A DNA stretch of 64,000 bases from Magnolia sinica (Eukaryota > Streptophyta > Magnoliopsida > Magnoliales > Magnoliaceae): assembly GCF_029962835.1 (NCBI RefSeq), contig NC_080574.1, positions 28,618,001 to 28,682,000 on the forward strand. The letters run 5' to 3'. Below are positions 23,636 through 35,258 of the stretch, piece by piece. The translations under genes and the position numbers were made by a program. Position 1 is the first letter of the stretch. Each line of letters opens with the position of its first letter. The notes beneath the pieces are model-generated. The model had not been told where the DNA came from and did no database searches. It was given only the letters and a program-made list of their open reading frames with translations.

Positions 23636-24920
23636 GCGAATTAAAAGGGATTGAAAGAAGAGGAATTATTAGAAAATCAAGGAGAGGTAAAAGCACGTGA
23701 ATACCGAGGTGATGATGATTCAGCTATCATAACAACTGAAGTAAAGAAGAGAAACAAGTGTGGAGTATTACATAAGCAGAGAAGCTTGTAAATAGAATGA
23801 AAAATTATCGGAACAAATCATCTTTTACCCGCCAAATAAACCAATCACTTTATCTTTCTTTATTATAGCTATAGACATATCTTAGTAGTAACAATAATCT
23901 TTAGATATAATCCAAGTCTACACTCTTATGTCGGACTTTTTCCGTTTCAATACAAACAATCTTCATTCAGAAAGACTCTTTTCAATCCTACTCTATGGTC
24001 AATTGTAAGTATTCCCTTTATACGTGATTGTTTTTTATTACCTGGTATACCAAAAAGTCATTTCGTACATAAGTCAAAGTGTAACCCATCTTCGAAGGAA
24101 GAACCCCAACCTCCGACAATCGTCTGATCATCTTATAATAATCTTGTGCGAGTGACTGAATAGGCTACCGATCTTCTCAAGTTTCGGTCTTATACGATTG
24201 CATTCGATGTATTCGCTTATATTGATACTTGAGGTCAAAGTTATTCGGTTTGAATCGAGCCACACAATCAATTTTGGCACGCCCGCACACACCACAAATA
24301 AGGTTGGGCATCGAGTCGAGTCGGATCAAGTTATGCTTGACCTGACTCAACTCGATTTTGAAATAGACCTAACCCAAACTCGACCCGACTTGGTAGCGAG
24401 TCCAGCATGCCCGACCCGATCCAAGTCTGGGTCTAGCCTGGACTAATCCAAACCAAGTCCCACCTAATCATAGGTACCGAGTTGAGTCAAGTCAACACCA
24501 AGTTGAGTCAATTCAACACCGAGTTGGGTCGGGTGCAACAGGTATCTGCGGGCTGAAATAATAGTTCAGAACTTAGTTGCACCTGTTGGAATTGTAGCCT
24601 CTCCATCAACTACACAACATCTTAGATCTAAAACACCAAATTTGTTTTTTTTGTATGATCAAGTTTCAGATCGAGTCGAGTCAGTACCGAGTCGGATTTT
24701 GAGTTGAGTCGAGTTACTAGGTGACCCGAACTTGACTCGGTTTAAGTTCGGATTGGATAGAGTGTACTCAGTTCAGATCGACTCACCCACTTGATTCGGG
24801 TCGAGTCGAGTCTGAACGAGTCAGATGAGTCAACTCTGCTGAGTCGAGTCGTCACATGCCCAGCTTTAACCACACGTGACAAAAAATAAATCAATTACCA
24901 GCAATTTTTCGCACACCCGA
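23636..24920. repeat. Direct repeat copy A, possible LTR
   Basis: Diverged direct copy of 26430-28400. Shared words in the same order include CTTTAGATATAATCCAAGT, GATTGCATTCGATGTAT and GGTCAAAGTT. Similarity extends left past the Tourist-like MITE to about 23180, so the MITE landed inside this copy. It may be one LTR of a very old element, but no termini were found. Confidence 0.55.
24299..24868. mobile_element. hAT-like MITE, GAGTCGAGTC-rich
   Basis: 570 bp inserted in repeat copy A. The ends TAAGGTTGGGCATCGAGTCG and the complement of TAAAGCTGGGCATGTGACGA are similar inverted repeats. The flanks ACCACAAA (24291-24298) and ACCACACG (24869-24876) look like a worn 8-bp hAT duplication. The interior is dominated by GAGTCGAGTC-type words. 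No coding capacity. Confidence 0.7.
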
Positions 24921-24929
24921 TAGGACTTC

Positions 24930-25620
24930 AAACTAATAAGTTGTCATACTTGCACCAGAGGAGGAGACACAAGTTCAGCCAACGATTGAGATGTTACCGA
25001 ACTCAGTACCCATTTCTCCAAATCGGGACAAGGCGTCTTCATCTCGGACCGATCTACATGAGATAATGTCGGTTGGGCTATGCGATATGCAAATAATAAT
25101 TCAACATATTGCAGAGCATTCTCGAATTCAGGCTGAAACTTTCAATAGTTTGATGGTTAATTAGACTGAGAGCTTAAATTGGATAATGGTTATTTTTACT
25201 GAAAGAGCACCTGTCGTACCTCAGCAAACAGTGCCTCAGCCAATTATACCTCAGCAAACTATTGAGATTGGTTTTGTCAGAAACCTGGCACCGGTACTGC
25301 CAGCACCGCCAATTCTTATTCCACAATGAAACACATATCATGCTCTATTATAGAAAGTGAGAAATGTTCCACCACCTGCAAAGTTCAAACGATTTGAACA
25401 AGAAAACATGAATTTCACTCATGATGTCAGAAATCAGGGAATACATAAGGGGGTAACCTTTCTTTAGGAATATCCTTCACAATGGGAAATAATAATCAAT
25501 AGGTCTTGAGCCATCACCTGGGGTTAAACCTTACCATTTGGACCATGACCAAATTTTACAACTAGTCTAAGAGGTGACAGGTCAAGTTCTTGGTCATATT
25601 ATTACGCCGGTCTATCATTT
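24930..25620 (+). mobile_element. Possible gag-like retroelement remnant
   Basis: A proline- and glutamine-rich stretch with VPQQTVPQPIIPQQT near 25210-25260, lying between the two direct repeats A and B, recalls the gag region of an LTR element. It is broken and cannot be assigned to a family with confidence. Confidence 0.3.
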
Positions 25621-25649
25621 TTTTAAAAATCCGAAATGGATTGACCAAT

Positions 25650-26155
25650 AATTTCCATTGCCCGGCCAACTTTAATGTTTTTCGGCCAAGATAGCCAAAT
25701 TTGAAGTTTTTTTTTACTAAGATTATTGAGTTCAACAAAGATGGGTGACTTTGATATTTTTTTTACCAATATGTCAAACTTTGATGTCTTTTTACCAAGA
25801 TGATTGATTTTGATGTTTTTCAACAAGGATGACCAAATTTAATAATTTCCGATCAAGATAATCGGTTTCAACCAAGATGGCTGACTTTGATGTTTTTCGA
25901 CTAAGATGACTGACTTTGACATTTTTCGACTAACGAATTTGATGTTTTTCGACTGAGATGGCCGAGTTCAACCGAGATAACCGAATTTGATGTTTTTTAA
26001 TCAAGATGGTGGGGTTTAACCAAGATGGCCGGCTTTAGTGGTTTTCGATCAAGATGACCGAATTTGATATTTTTCGACCAAGATGGCGAATTTGATGTTT
26101 TTCGACCAAGATGGCTGAGTTAGACCAAGATGGTCAAAATTGATGTTTTTGTCCA
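25650..26155. repeat. Minisatellite, 29-bp unit
   Basis: About 14 degenerate copies of a unit like TTTGATGTTTTTCGACCAAG followed by ATGGCCGA, some followed by a shorter TTCAACCAAGATGGC segment. Confidence 0.9.
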
Positions 26156-26551
26156 GTTGAACAGTTGCATTTATTGCATTGAACAATGAGCCATCGTTGC
26201 TCTCACCTTTTCGACCAAAGGCAAGGTGACGTAGAAAGCAATGTTCTACCATATGTTTCTGACCATTCCTAAAATAGCCAATTAGAAATGGACTAAGGTC
26301 ATTGCACAAAAAATGTATAGGGTCTTTAGAGATATTTGAAGCATTGTTCACAGAAGTACAATTGGCATTGAGCTGGATGATAGACGTTATTTGATGATGA
26401 GGCACGACCGAAAAGATTAATGGACAGAAAAGCAATCGAGAGAACATAAACGATTAGAAGAATACAAAGAGGCAAAAGAATATGTAAGACTGACGTGGCA
26501 ACGATTCAACTACTATAACGGCTAAAGTAAAAAAACATAAATGGATGCAAA

Positions 26552-27644
26552 TAGAGGTGGGCATTTTTGACGCGATTCGGCAGATCTGACCAGACCAACC
26601 CGATCAGACCCATTCCGAACAGAACCGATGGTATAGATCGGGCCTGATCGAGTCTGGATATCCAGATCCGTACATTTTTCAGGTCGGGTCCGGATAGACG
26701 TCGATACGGACAGATTCGGACCAAAAACCCGAACCGAGTGGAATTGCGCCAAATCGAACAGACCTGACCCAAGCGGGTACTATAAAAGGGATTTTTATTT
26801 TTTTACCCTACCCTAACCCTAATCTTTTAACCTCTCGCTTGGCCTCTCCCCTCTTTACCCTACCAGAACGACCGCTCCTAAGTCTTGCCCGACGCGGCGA
26901 CGCCCATTTTGCCCGACGCCAGTCTCCTCTCTAGATTTTCATCTTCTTCAATACCCGTTCTGCCCAACGACAATCTCCTCTGCATCAAATCGGGTCAGTA
27001 ATTTATGTTTTTTTTTATTTCTTTGATTTCTTTTACCCTCTTCTTCTTCAACACCCTGTCGAATCGGGTAAGTAATTTAGCAAGAAATGGAATTTTGTTT
27101 TCCTCTTGTTTGAGAATTTTTGGAAGATTGGTTATCTGCCATGAGACATGAAGCTTTTACAGTTTAGAGACATGGAAGTGAGCACGGAAGAGGCTTCCCT
27201 GCAAAGGAGCCAACAACTGAGAGAGTTGTACCATACAGTACAACTGGGGAAACTAATCAACCAGCCCGCTGACCATGCGCTGCACTCTCTCAAAATGGTT
27301 CTATCTTATGTGCATCTCCTTCTCTTTTCCTCATGGTGTCGGGTAAGTCTCCAAGAGTGTTGTATTATTATTATTATTATTTTGGGCCGGACCCCTTCAT
27401 GTTGGGCCCCACCTTGTGAATGGTCAGAATCCCTTCACAAACCCTTACAAAATCCCACAAGTGCACAACCGAACCGAACCTGGCCAAATCCGATTCGACT
27501 CAGTTTTCCTGACTGAGTCGGACTTGGATCGGTTAAGCCCAATATGAGTTAGGATCGGAACGAGTTCGGGGTCAGATTATTCAAAACTCGGACCGAGTCG
27601 AGTTGGACCCAATCCGAGTCGACTCGGTCCGATGCCGAGCTCTA
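26552..27644. mobile_element. Non-autonomous hAT-like element with cargo
   Basis: 1093 bp, ends TAGAGGTGGGCAT and the complement of TAGAGCTCGGCAT, flanked by GATGCAAA (26544-26551) and GATGCAGA (27645-27652), a 7/8 match to an 8-bp hAT target duplication. Both terminal parts are rich in CGGACC and GAGTCGG words, like the element at 24299-24868. The middle differs: a TATAAAAGGG (26781), CCCTAACCCTAA (26811-26822), a pyrimidine-rich stretch and an open frame at 27148-27345 that runs into GTAAGTCTCC. This looks like captured gene sequence, but I do not recognise the source. Confidence 0.75.
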
Positions 27645-27741
27645 GATGCAGAGTATTTGCGTAGTGGAGAAGCTTATAAATATAAGTAAAAACAATAGAA
27701 GAAAATATCTCATACAAACCAAACAAGCCAATCAATTTATA

Positions 27742-27892
27742 AGACTCAGATCCATAGCTCAAGTGGTAGATTAAGTGAAAGATACCTCGTTTCAACACTG
27801 AGGTCTTGGCATCGATTCCCTAGTGGGGGTGGCTAACAGTGAAGTGTGATCTAACAGTGGGTGTACTAACAAGCTAACAAAAAAAAAAAAAA
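27742..27892 (+). mobile_element. tRNA-derived SINE
   Basis: 151-bp element with perfect 14-bp target duplications, CCAATCAATTTATA (27728-27741 and 27893-27906). The box A-like TAGCTCAAGTGGTAGA lies near its start and the box B-like GGCATCGATTCCC follows. It ends in an oligo-A tail of 14 bases. A second member of the same family lies on the minus strand at 49117-49258. Confidence 0.93.
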
Positions 27893-28400
27893 CCAATCAA
27901 TTTATATTTCCTTGTCATATCTTTAGCTTTATCTTAGAAGTAGCAATAATCTTTAGCGGTAACATTAATTTAGCTATAATCCAAGTATATACTCTTACAT
28001 TAGACTATTTTTATTTCAATATAAACAAATTTTCATTTAAAATGGTTCCTTGCAGTCTCGCATCTGTAGTCAATTATAAGTATTTCTTTTCTCTGTGATT
28101 GTTTTTAATTGTCCATTATACTAAAAATTCATTTCATACGGAAGGCAGAGTGTAATCCATTTTTGAAGGAAAAACCCTACCCTTTGACAATAGATTGATC
28201 ATCTTATAACAATCTCATGGGAATAGTTAAATAAGTGTTTGATCTTGACAGGTCTTGGCCATATATGATTGCATTCGATGTATCTTACTAGCTTTGTGCT
28301 TGGGGTCAAAGTTGTTTGATTTAAATTCAGCCGCACAATCAATTTAAGCATGCCGGCACACGCCACATGTGACCAAAAACAAATTAAGGACGAATAATAT

Positions 28401-28875
28401 TTGAACATATATGATCCTCATCCTCGATTCAAAAGGATCATTGATCCGTACCGTCTAATTATATCTCACCCGTTTTTATAAATCCCAACCCAAAGATCTC
28501 ACTGATGGATTAACTATTGACATCCGATCCGTAACAGGGACTGGTAAAAGTTCCCTAGGTTCGTTTATAACCGTAAGATTAATTTAGAAACCACATTGAG
28601 GTGTACAGGGTTCTCGTAATCCTCTATAACCCTTGTAGTAGAAGTATATTCTATATACGTTGCGTTGGTCCACGGTGATCTGTGTACGGCATCCAACATG
28701 TCCACCGTGAAAGTGGGATGCCGAAAAAATACGGCCGATGCAACAACCATGTAAGCAGAGGTCCAATATTTTCCAAGATGCGGCCCATGTAATATTTAAA
28801 TATACCTGATTATTGCGCCATCCCACCTGTGGCCCACGCAATATTCGGATAGACGGCGCTCCGAACAAAAGCACA
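28401..28875. other. Intergenic, nothing recognised
   Basis: Only short open frames without domain features. Some words (GTGGTCCACGGTGATC) suggest MITE-derived sequence. Confidence 0.4.
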
Positions 28876-28879
28876 AGAT

Positions 28880-29850
28880 GGTGCGGCCCTTCTCATGGGG
28901 CCAACCCTGATGTATGTATTCTTTATGTTTATCTGTTTTGCCAAATTATTTTATGGCAAGATCCCGTAAGCCAAGCAGATCCAAGTCTCATATGGATAGC
29001 ATAGGAAACATGATTGACCACTAAAACCGTCCTGTAGACCGTAATTAGAGTTATAAATCAAGCTGATATTCTTTAAGGCATGAGACCAAAAACGAGTCAG
29101 GGCCAAACCTCAAGTGGACCACACCATAGAAAGCAGTTGAAAACAATGATACCCACTGTCGAAACTTCTTAGGGCTCATCATGAAAGCTTTCATAGGGTC
29201 TACCATGATGCTTTTTTTGCCATCCAACTTGTTCACAAGGCCACAAAGACTTGGATGGAGGGAAAACAAAAATATCAACTTGATCTAAAACTTTTGTGGC
29301 TCTAGGAAGTTTTCAAGGGTAGGTGTTCAATCCCAACTCTCTTTTTTTTGGTGCGGTCCACTTGAAGTTTGGATTTACCTTATTTTTGAGTTCATATCTT
29401 AAAATGATCTCACAAAATGAATGAAGAGCGTAGATACAACACATACATAATAGCAGGGCCACAAAACTTGGTAATGTCAACTCACCACCCACAATATTTA
29501 GCAATCCACCTCCCATTGTTGAAGCCTTTGTGGGCCCCCATTATGTTTATTTGTCATCGAATTTCTTTATAAAGTCACCTAAACCTGTACCGAGGGAAGT
29601 CACAAATATCAGCTTGATTCAGAACTCTTGCAACCCTAGAAAGTTCTCAATGGTAGGCATTCAACCCTTATGTTCCCTGTGGTGGGGTCCACTTGAGCTT
29701 TGGATCGGCTTCCTTTTACGGGGTTCATGCCTTGATATGAGTTGGCAAAATGAATGTTTTGCATGGATAAAAGACATGCATTATGGTGGACCCCAGAGAG
29801 TTGGCGACCGTATCTTCAAGCAATTAATCCACATCCATCCAACAGGTGAT
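28880..29850. mobile_element. Cluster of fold-back MITE copies
   Basis: At least two adjacent members, about 28880-29510 and 29520-29850. Both show the family core (CTTGATCTAAAACTTTTGTG, GGTGCGGTCCACTTGAAG, GTGGTGGGGTCCACTTGAG) and GGGGCCAACCCTGATGTATG or CATGCATTATGGTGGACCC ends. Exact termini and duplications are not visible. Confidence 0.6.
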
Positions 29851-29859
29851 GGACACACT

Positions 29860-31258
29860 GGGTGTGGACGCATGGTGACCCACCCACCACAGGCATCCAT
29901 GTGACTCGATGGAGTGAGATTTGATTAGCATGATTGAAAGTTGTTAGGTCAGGTATGTATTGATGAGCCCATTTGTGATAGGTGCATGTGACCCACTCAA
30001 GTCAATCAAATTCCGCCACATTAGGTCACTATGTACATCCATGGTGGCAGTGTCACAACGCAATTCAAGCCTCGGATGCACTCTGTCTAGCCACGTGCCA
30101 TGTTTCATTCGTGGGACCATGATTTAAAAAAAAGGGAAGTGGATTGCATCCAATGGACCGCCGGACACTTCATCCAAACGATGTCATTTCATGCTGTGTG
30201 TTTTTACTTTTTCACGCGAGATTCTACTCACCGTACACATGCATGTGTGGTGCTCTGTGTGCTTTTTCATGGGTTGGGTGCAATGCATTTATAACAGTAA
30301 TACTCCGCATCCAGTAAAATGATTTTTTATTTTTTTTTTCTTCGGTGAGTCTCATATCTAAAACAAGCACATGTATCGTTTTCATTGGCTGGATCATTTT
30401 CATTGGCTTCAGGCAGGGTGCATCCAACGCATTATTAGAATCGATATGCATTCCACATGAATCTTCTTACAACCATAATGTGGCCTAATCAAAATTATTA
30501 TAAAAAAGTAAGTATTTATTAGAATAAAATATCATTTTTGTTTTTTACAATAACTTTTCAGACTAACAAGAACACATGACGCTCTTTCATTACTCACAAT
30601 AAAGTTACATGTAGCAATCTATGTCCCATCTCATGCATGTGAGACCATAGCAGAGCACATGCCAAAGGTGCATATTCTTACGCACTTGCATGTCGGGTTA
30701 GGGCACATTATGCCCCTCCACATGTGGGCACAAGTGTCAAGTCACATGTGTACGTGGTTTTTGTTTTGATTCCTTTTATTTTGAATATCAAAATTTATAA
30801 CAATCATATTTTAGGTAAGGGAAATGATACAATACAACTTGCTTGATGGTATGAAAATTTCAAGAAAAAGGAAACTAATAGAATAGAACATATTTTACTA
30901 TAATATGGTATATTTATCCAAATAGCACGAGACAAACGGCATTCAAAAGCACTTTTTTTTTTTTCTTAAAAGTGCTCTTGAGATGTGACAGACTTCCGAA
31001 ATTTCGTAGTATGTATCCAAATAACAAGAAGGCAAGCGACATACAAAAGCACCTTTTTTGCTTTGAAAGTGCTCTTTAGCTGCAACAGACCGTGATTCGA
31101 CAGACGCCCTATTCCGAAATATCATAGTATGGACTCGAGAGACACCCTATTCCGAATGACATATTTTACTGATTCGATAGACACTCTATTACGAAATTTC
31201 ATATTATATTGTATTGTAGTTGACTGTCTTTCAATAGAGGACTAATAGCTGTGACCGT
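29860..31258. other. Intergenic, nothing recognised
   Basis: Mostly A/T-rich with short open frames. 30930-31200 repeats wording such as AAAGCACTTTTTTTTTTTC and CCTATTCCGAAAT.TCATA at spacings of about 50-90 bp. No gene supported. Confidence 0.4.
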
Positions 31259-31259
31259 T

Positions 31260-31440
31260 GAGAGAGAGAGAGAGAGAGAGAGAGGCTGTCTCCTCTTTTC
31301 AGTACCTGAAAGGGTTTTTCTTATATTCGGAGAAGGCTTTATGCTCTTTGTTCTCTTTCTCTAGCTGTATCTCTTGCTTCACTGTTCTTTCTCCTTGAAT
31401 TTCCATTTCAGTTTCGCTGCATCTATGGGTAAATAATTCT
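31260..31440 (+). promoter_or_regulatory. Leader-like GA/CT-rich stretch
   Basis: A GA run (31260-31284) followed by a pyrimidine-rich tract (TTCTCTTTCTCTAGC, CACTGTTCTTTCTCC) resembles a plant 5' UTR, but no credible coding region follows. It could be a lost gene's first exon or chance. Confidence 0.25.
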
Positions 31441-31708
31441 CACTTTTGTGGCGCCTCGTTCAATCTAGGAGTGCAACCAAAGTCGACTACACATAGGTAG
31501 TAGACCGTTAAATCCTATAGACTTTTCTGCTACTGAGCCATTGCACCTGAGCATGACAAAAATTGTCCTGAAGGACAGGACCTGATCGTATTGGGCCCAC
31601 TCCACCAAAGCTGCGAAATCAAAATCATCTACCTGCGGAACTCAGTCTGTCCGTTGGAAGAAGATACACTGCGGACTCACGCCTGTTTTGAAGCTTTAGG
31701 CTGGTGGT

Positions 31709-32232
31709 CAGTTTGGCTGGTGACGGATGCCAGCCAGCCAGCTGGTGTCAAAGCTTCGTACGCCCATCATGATGTATGTGTTTTATTCACACCATCCATT
31801 CATTTTTTCAGCTCTCTTTTTTGGCATGAGCTAAAAAATGAGGTAGATTCAAATCTTAGGTGAGCCATATAGTAGAAACAGTGGAGATTGAATGCTTATT
31901 AACGAAAACTTTTTGGGGGCTATATGAGTTTTGGATCGAGCTGATATTTGTGCTTATTTTTAATCTAGGTTTGTATGACCTTATCAACAGCGTAGGACAC
32001 AAATAAACATTAGAATGGAGTTTAGGAAGTTTTTAATGGTGAATGTTGAATCAACGATATTTTCTTGTGGTGTGGTCCATTTGAGATTTTGGATTTACGT
32101 CGTTTTTTTACTCATTCCCTAAAATGAGTTGGCAAAATGGATGGATGACATGATAAAACATACATATCATGGTGGGGCCACAAAATTTTGGCACCAGCTA
32201 GTTGGCTGGCGTTTCGGTCACTGGCCAAACCG
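31709..32232. mobile_element. Fold-back MITE, CAGTTTGGC ends
   Basis: About 524 bp. The left end CAGTTTGGCTGGTGACGG and the complement of the right end, CGGTTTGGCCAGTGACCG, are similar inverted repeats. They run on through GCCAGCCAGC and AGCTGGTG to CCCATCATGATGTATGTG. The interior is the shared family core. No clean target duplication. Confidence 0.75.
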
Positions 32233-33345
32233 CCTCAGGTGGTCTATTGTTGTCGACCATCCCATTGGGTATATAATCATCCAGTGATGGCGAATTCAAA
32301 CACCATAGGGTGAACTTCACGTGATAATTCAAACATATCGATGAGCAAGACTCCTATGATATTTAGTACCATTTTCACAAAGGGCGGTGACTCTTTAACG
32401 ACACACGTGACATATATAGTTGCAAGATGCTTCGAGCCATTGACACATCTGTGGTGGAGCATGATCCAAAAATGACACTTAAGAGATTTTGACCTTTGAA
32501 TGTGACTGCTCACCATCGACTCCATTTCCATTAATTGATGGCTAGGATTGCTCCATCGGTGTGATCTGAGAGATATGCTCCATCCACAAAATCCTCACAA
32601 TTTGGATGGTTGGGATAATTGTGTGTAACAAGCACTATCTCTCTATCATTAAAAAAATTTAAAAACTTTTCAATTTTTTAATGGGAAAAGATACTACGAG
32701 GTCCACATATTCCTTTCATGGTGGAACTAGACTATAGACCTAAAAAGTATGCCATAGGCTAATATATTGAAACCTTCTTAAATGTTCATAGGACTGGGTT
32801 TATACATTTAATCCATCCATTGTGTGTGTCACACTTAGACGAGGGGTCATACCAAATTTCAAGTCATTCCAAAACTCATGCGAGCCCATCTATTCCTTTT
32901 AGATATTTTAAGCATTATTTTACAAGCTTCAGATTAGGTGGCCCACCAAAGTCATTAGTTAGATGGTTGAGATTGATCAATCATTGAAATATTAAATACA
33001 TGCTCAGACCCACAGTTTGGACGGTATGGATGGTTGTAGAGTCTGCCACACAAGGAGGATGAATCACTCCCATTTTTTAATGATTTAACTAACAAGAGAT
33101 TCGAGCCCTTATCCTTAGCCAGTCCCCCCACGCGGAGCTCTGTTAGAGCTTTTTTTTAAAAAAAATTTCTAAACTTGTACTTAAGAAAAATGCCCATATA
33201 AATCGATAAAAGAAAGCAGGCGCATGTTCCCCACAAACACGACACTTTTGTAAGGCTTCGGTGCCATGAAAAACGATAGACCTTTTCTGTAAAAAATAAT
33301 AATAATCTTGTACTGTTGTACATAAATAAAACAGGGGCGGCTTCA
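32233..33345. other. Intergenic, nothing recognised
   Basis: No gene. GATTCGAGCCCTTATCC at about 33100 recalls a SINE box B but lacks the rest. A homopolymer-rich patch lies at 33150-33170. Confidence 0.4.
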
Positions 33346-33721
33346 GATCCACCGAAGTGGGTGGATCCTTTGCCGTGGGACCTACCTTGATGGATGTATT
33401 TACATCCATGCCCATCCATCTATTTTATCAGTTCATTTTAGGGTATGGCCCAAAAAATGAAATATATCCGAGTCTCAAGACTACACCAAAAGGACGTTAA
33501 GAACTTGGGGCTGCAAAAGTTTTGAATCAAGCTGATATTTGTGTTATCCCTTCTGAGAAAGTTTTTAACCGTGAGTACTCAATAATCATTGTGTCCTCTG
33601 GTATAGTTCACTTGATATGCTTGATTGTTTTGAATCATGCCTTAAAAAGATCTAACAAAATTGATGGACGGTGCGAATGTAAGTTGCATCATCGTGGGCC
33701 CTATAGTCACCTCGGTGGATC
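33346..33721. mobile_element. Fold-back MITE, GATCCACCGA ends
   Basis: 376 bp. GATCCACCGAAGTGG on the left pairs with CACCTCGGTGGATC on the right. The flanks GCGGCTTCA and CCGGATACA match at 6 of 9 positions, possibly a worn 9-bp duplication. The interior shares the family core (GAATCAAGCTGATATTTGTG). Confidence 0.65.
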
Positions 33722-33729
33722 CCGGATAC

Positions 33730-35250
33730 ACCCAAGCCACGCCTGGATAAAACAGGTATGCTCATGCAATTGTTGGCTGTAAGTTTGTTTTTGGTCACAT
33801 GTTTTGTGTGTGTGTGTGCGCGTGCGTGCATGCCATAACCAATTGTGCCCAAACACCAAGATAGGTAATTATGTCAAGTATGATAGTATATATCCGAGTT
33901 ATGAAAAAGGGAACCTCAAGTGCAAACAACGAATATACGGTGAGTGAACCCGGTGACAACCGCAAAGGGTGTCTAAGGTAAGAAGGCATAGCTGCCAAGG
34001 GGCAGACAGTATTAAATACTCAAGATGTGGTGAGGCCCTAAAAGGGTGCCACAAACAAAATGACTGGCAAACCAACAGTAGCGAAAACTCAAAATAGTGC
34101 TATGGATAAAAACAATCAAAGAAAAAAAATTACAAATTCAGATAGGCACAATTCAAGCAAGGCAAATATGACAACCCTTATATTTTAAGATCTTGCAACC
34201 ATGCTCAAACTTAAGGACAGAGTTTTCCCTAAAACACTATTTAAGATAACATGACTCCCAAGGAATCAACCTAACCCTGAATTCAAAGCACCAAAATCCA
34301 AACCCAGAATTGTACAGGCTGGCCCAACAACTTCTTTTTATTTCATTTCTTTCAAAGATAGTTCTACTGGTTTAAAAATAAATAAAAGTGGGTGTGCATG
34401 CATGTAAATAAATAAACACAATATATATATATATATATATATATAGATAGATAGATATCTTTCTCCACATGTTGTGCCATTCCAGTGGTGGGCGTCTCTT
34501 TGGAATGTCCAATGTGACAACAACCCTAACCCATTGTCTAGCTAAGTCTCGCTCTTTCTACTCCAATTCTCTAATAAACTGATTAAGGCGATCTCTTTTC
34601 CTCAACGGTTACAGATGCGCCCTTCATAATAAAGAGAAGATCGCTACATCGGCTAAAAACACATCCGAAGTTAGACATTGAGCAGCGAGCTCATCTTAAT
34701 ATAAGCTTATCTGGATCGCATTCATTGGATTGTGAGATGACATATTAGATTATTATTTTTTAAGTGTTGCAATAAAAATTGACTCAGATCGTAACCATGA
34801 CAATCATTAGTAGAAATGAAAGTTAGTCGGACTTGTTTCAAAAATCCAGAAAAAAGAGGCAAAAATAAAAATCGTCAGACGACGCCCAGCCATGAGATCT
34901 GGAGGACATCTTCAAAATAAATGGCCTAAAGAATCTTTCAAAAATATTTTGCAATAAAAATATCATGGAATAATATTCTACATGTGTGGATCTCTCTTTA
35001 AAATAAAAAATAAAATAAAATAAAATTTTCAAATATACCAACACGTGTGTGACATCCAAGGCATTGGGTAGTCATCCATACTTCCCGGTGGATGCTAATG
35101 CAACATTAATAATTTATTTTGGTTTTCTCCGACTCATCAGTCTTCCCCAAGATCACACACATAATATGGGGTGGTTGGCCTGAACTCTTAGTGTTAGTCC
35201 AATCATCTTAGAATACGGTGAAATTGCGATTTGTACCGCATTAGTAGAAG
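33730..35250. other. Intergenic, nothing recognised
   Basis: GT-rich patch at 33808-33830 and an AT run at about 34421-34445. No recognisable gene. Confidence 0.4.
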
Positions 35251-35258
35251 CATGAAAC

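Larger units (their letters stand above)
26430..28400. repeat. Direct repeat copy B, possible LTR
   Basis: Partner of copy A, interrupted by the hAT-like element at 26552-27644 and the SINE at 27742-27892. The order of shared words is the same as in A. Confidence 0.55.

Noticed and set aside
25650-26155. CRISPR-like array
   Set aside because: Units are contiguous and degenerate with no spacers; it is a minisatellite in plant DNA.
26811-26822. CCCTAACCCTAA as telomeric DNA
   Set aside because: Only two units, and the plant telomere repeat is CCCTAAA; more likely a promoter telo-box-like word or chance.
33085-33160. Possible SINE from a GATTCGAGCCC box B
   Set aside because: No box A, tail or target duplication could be found.
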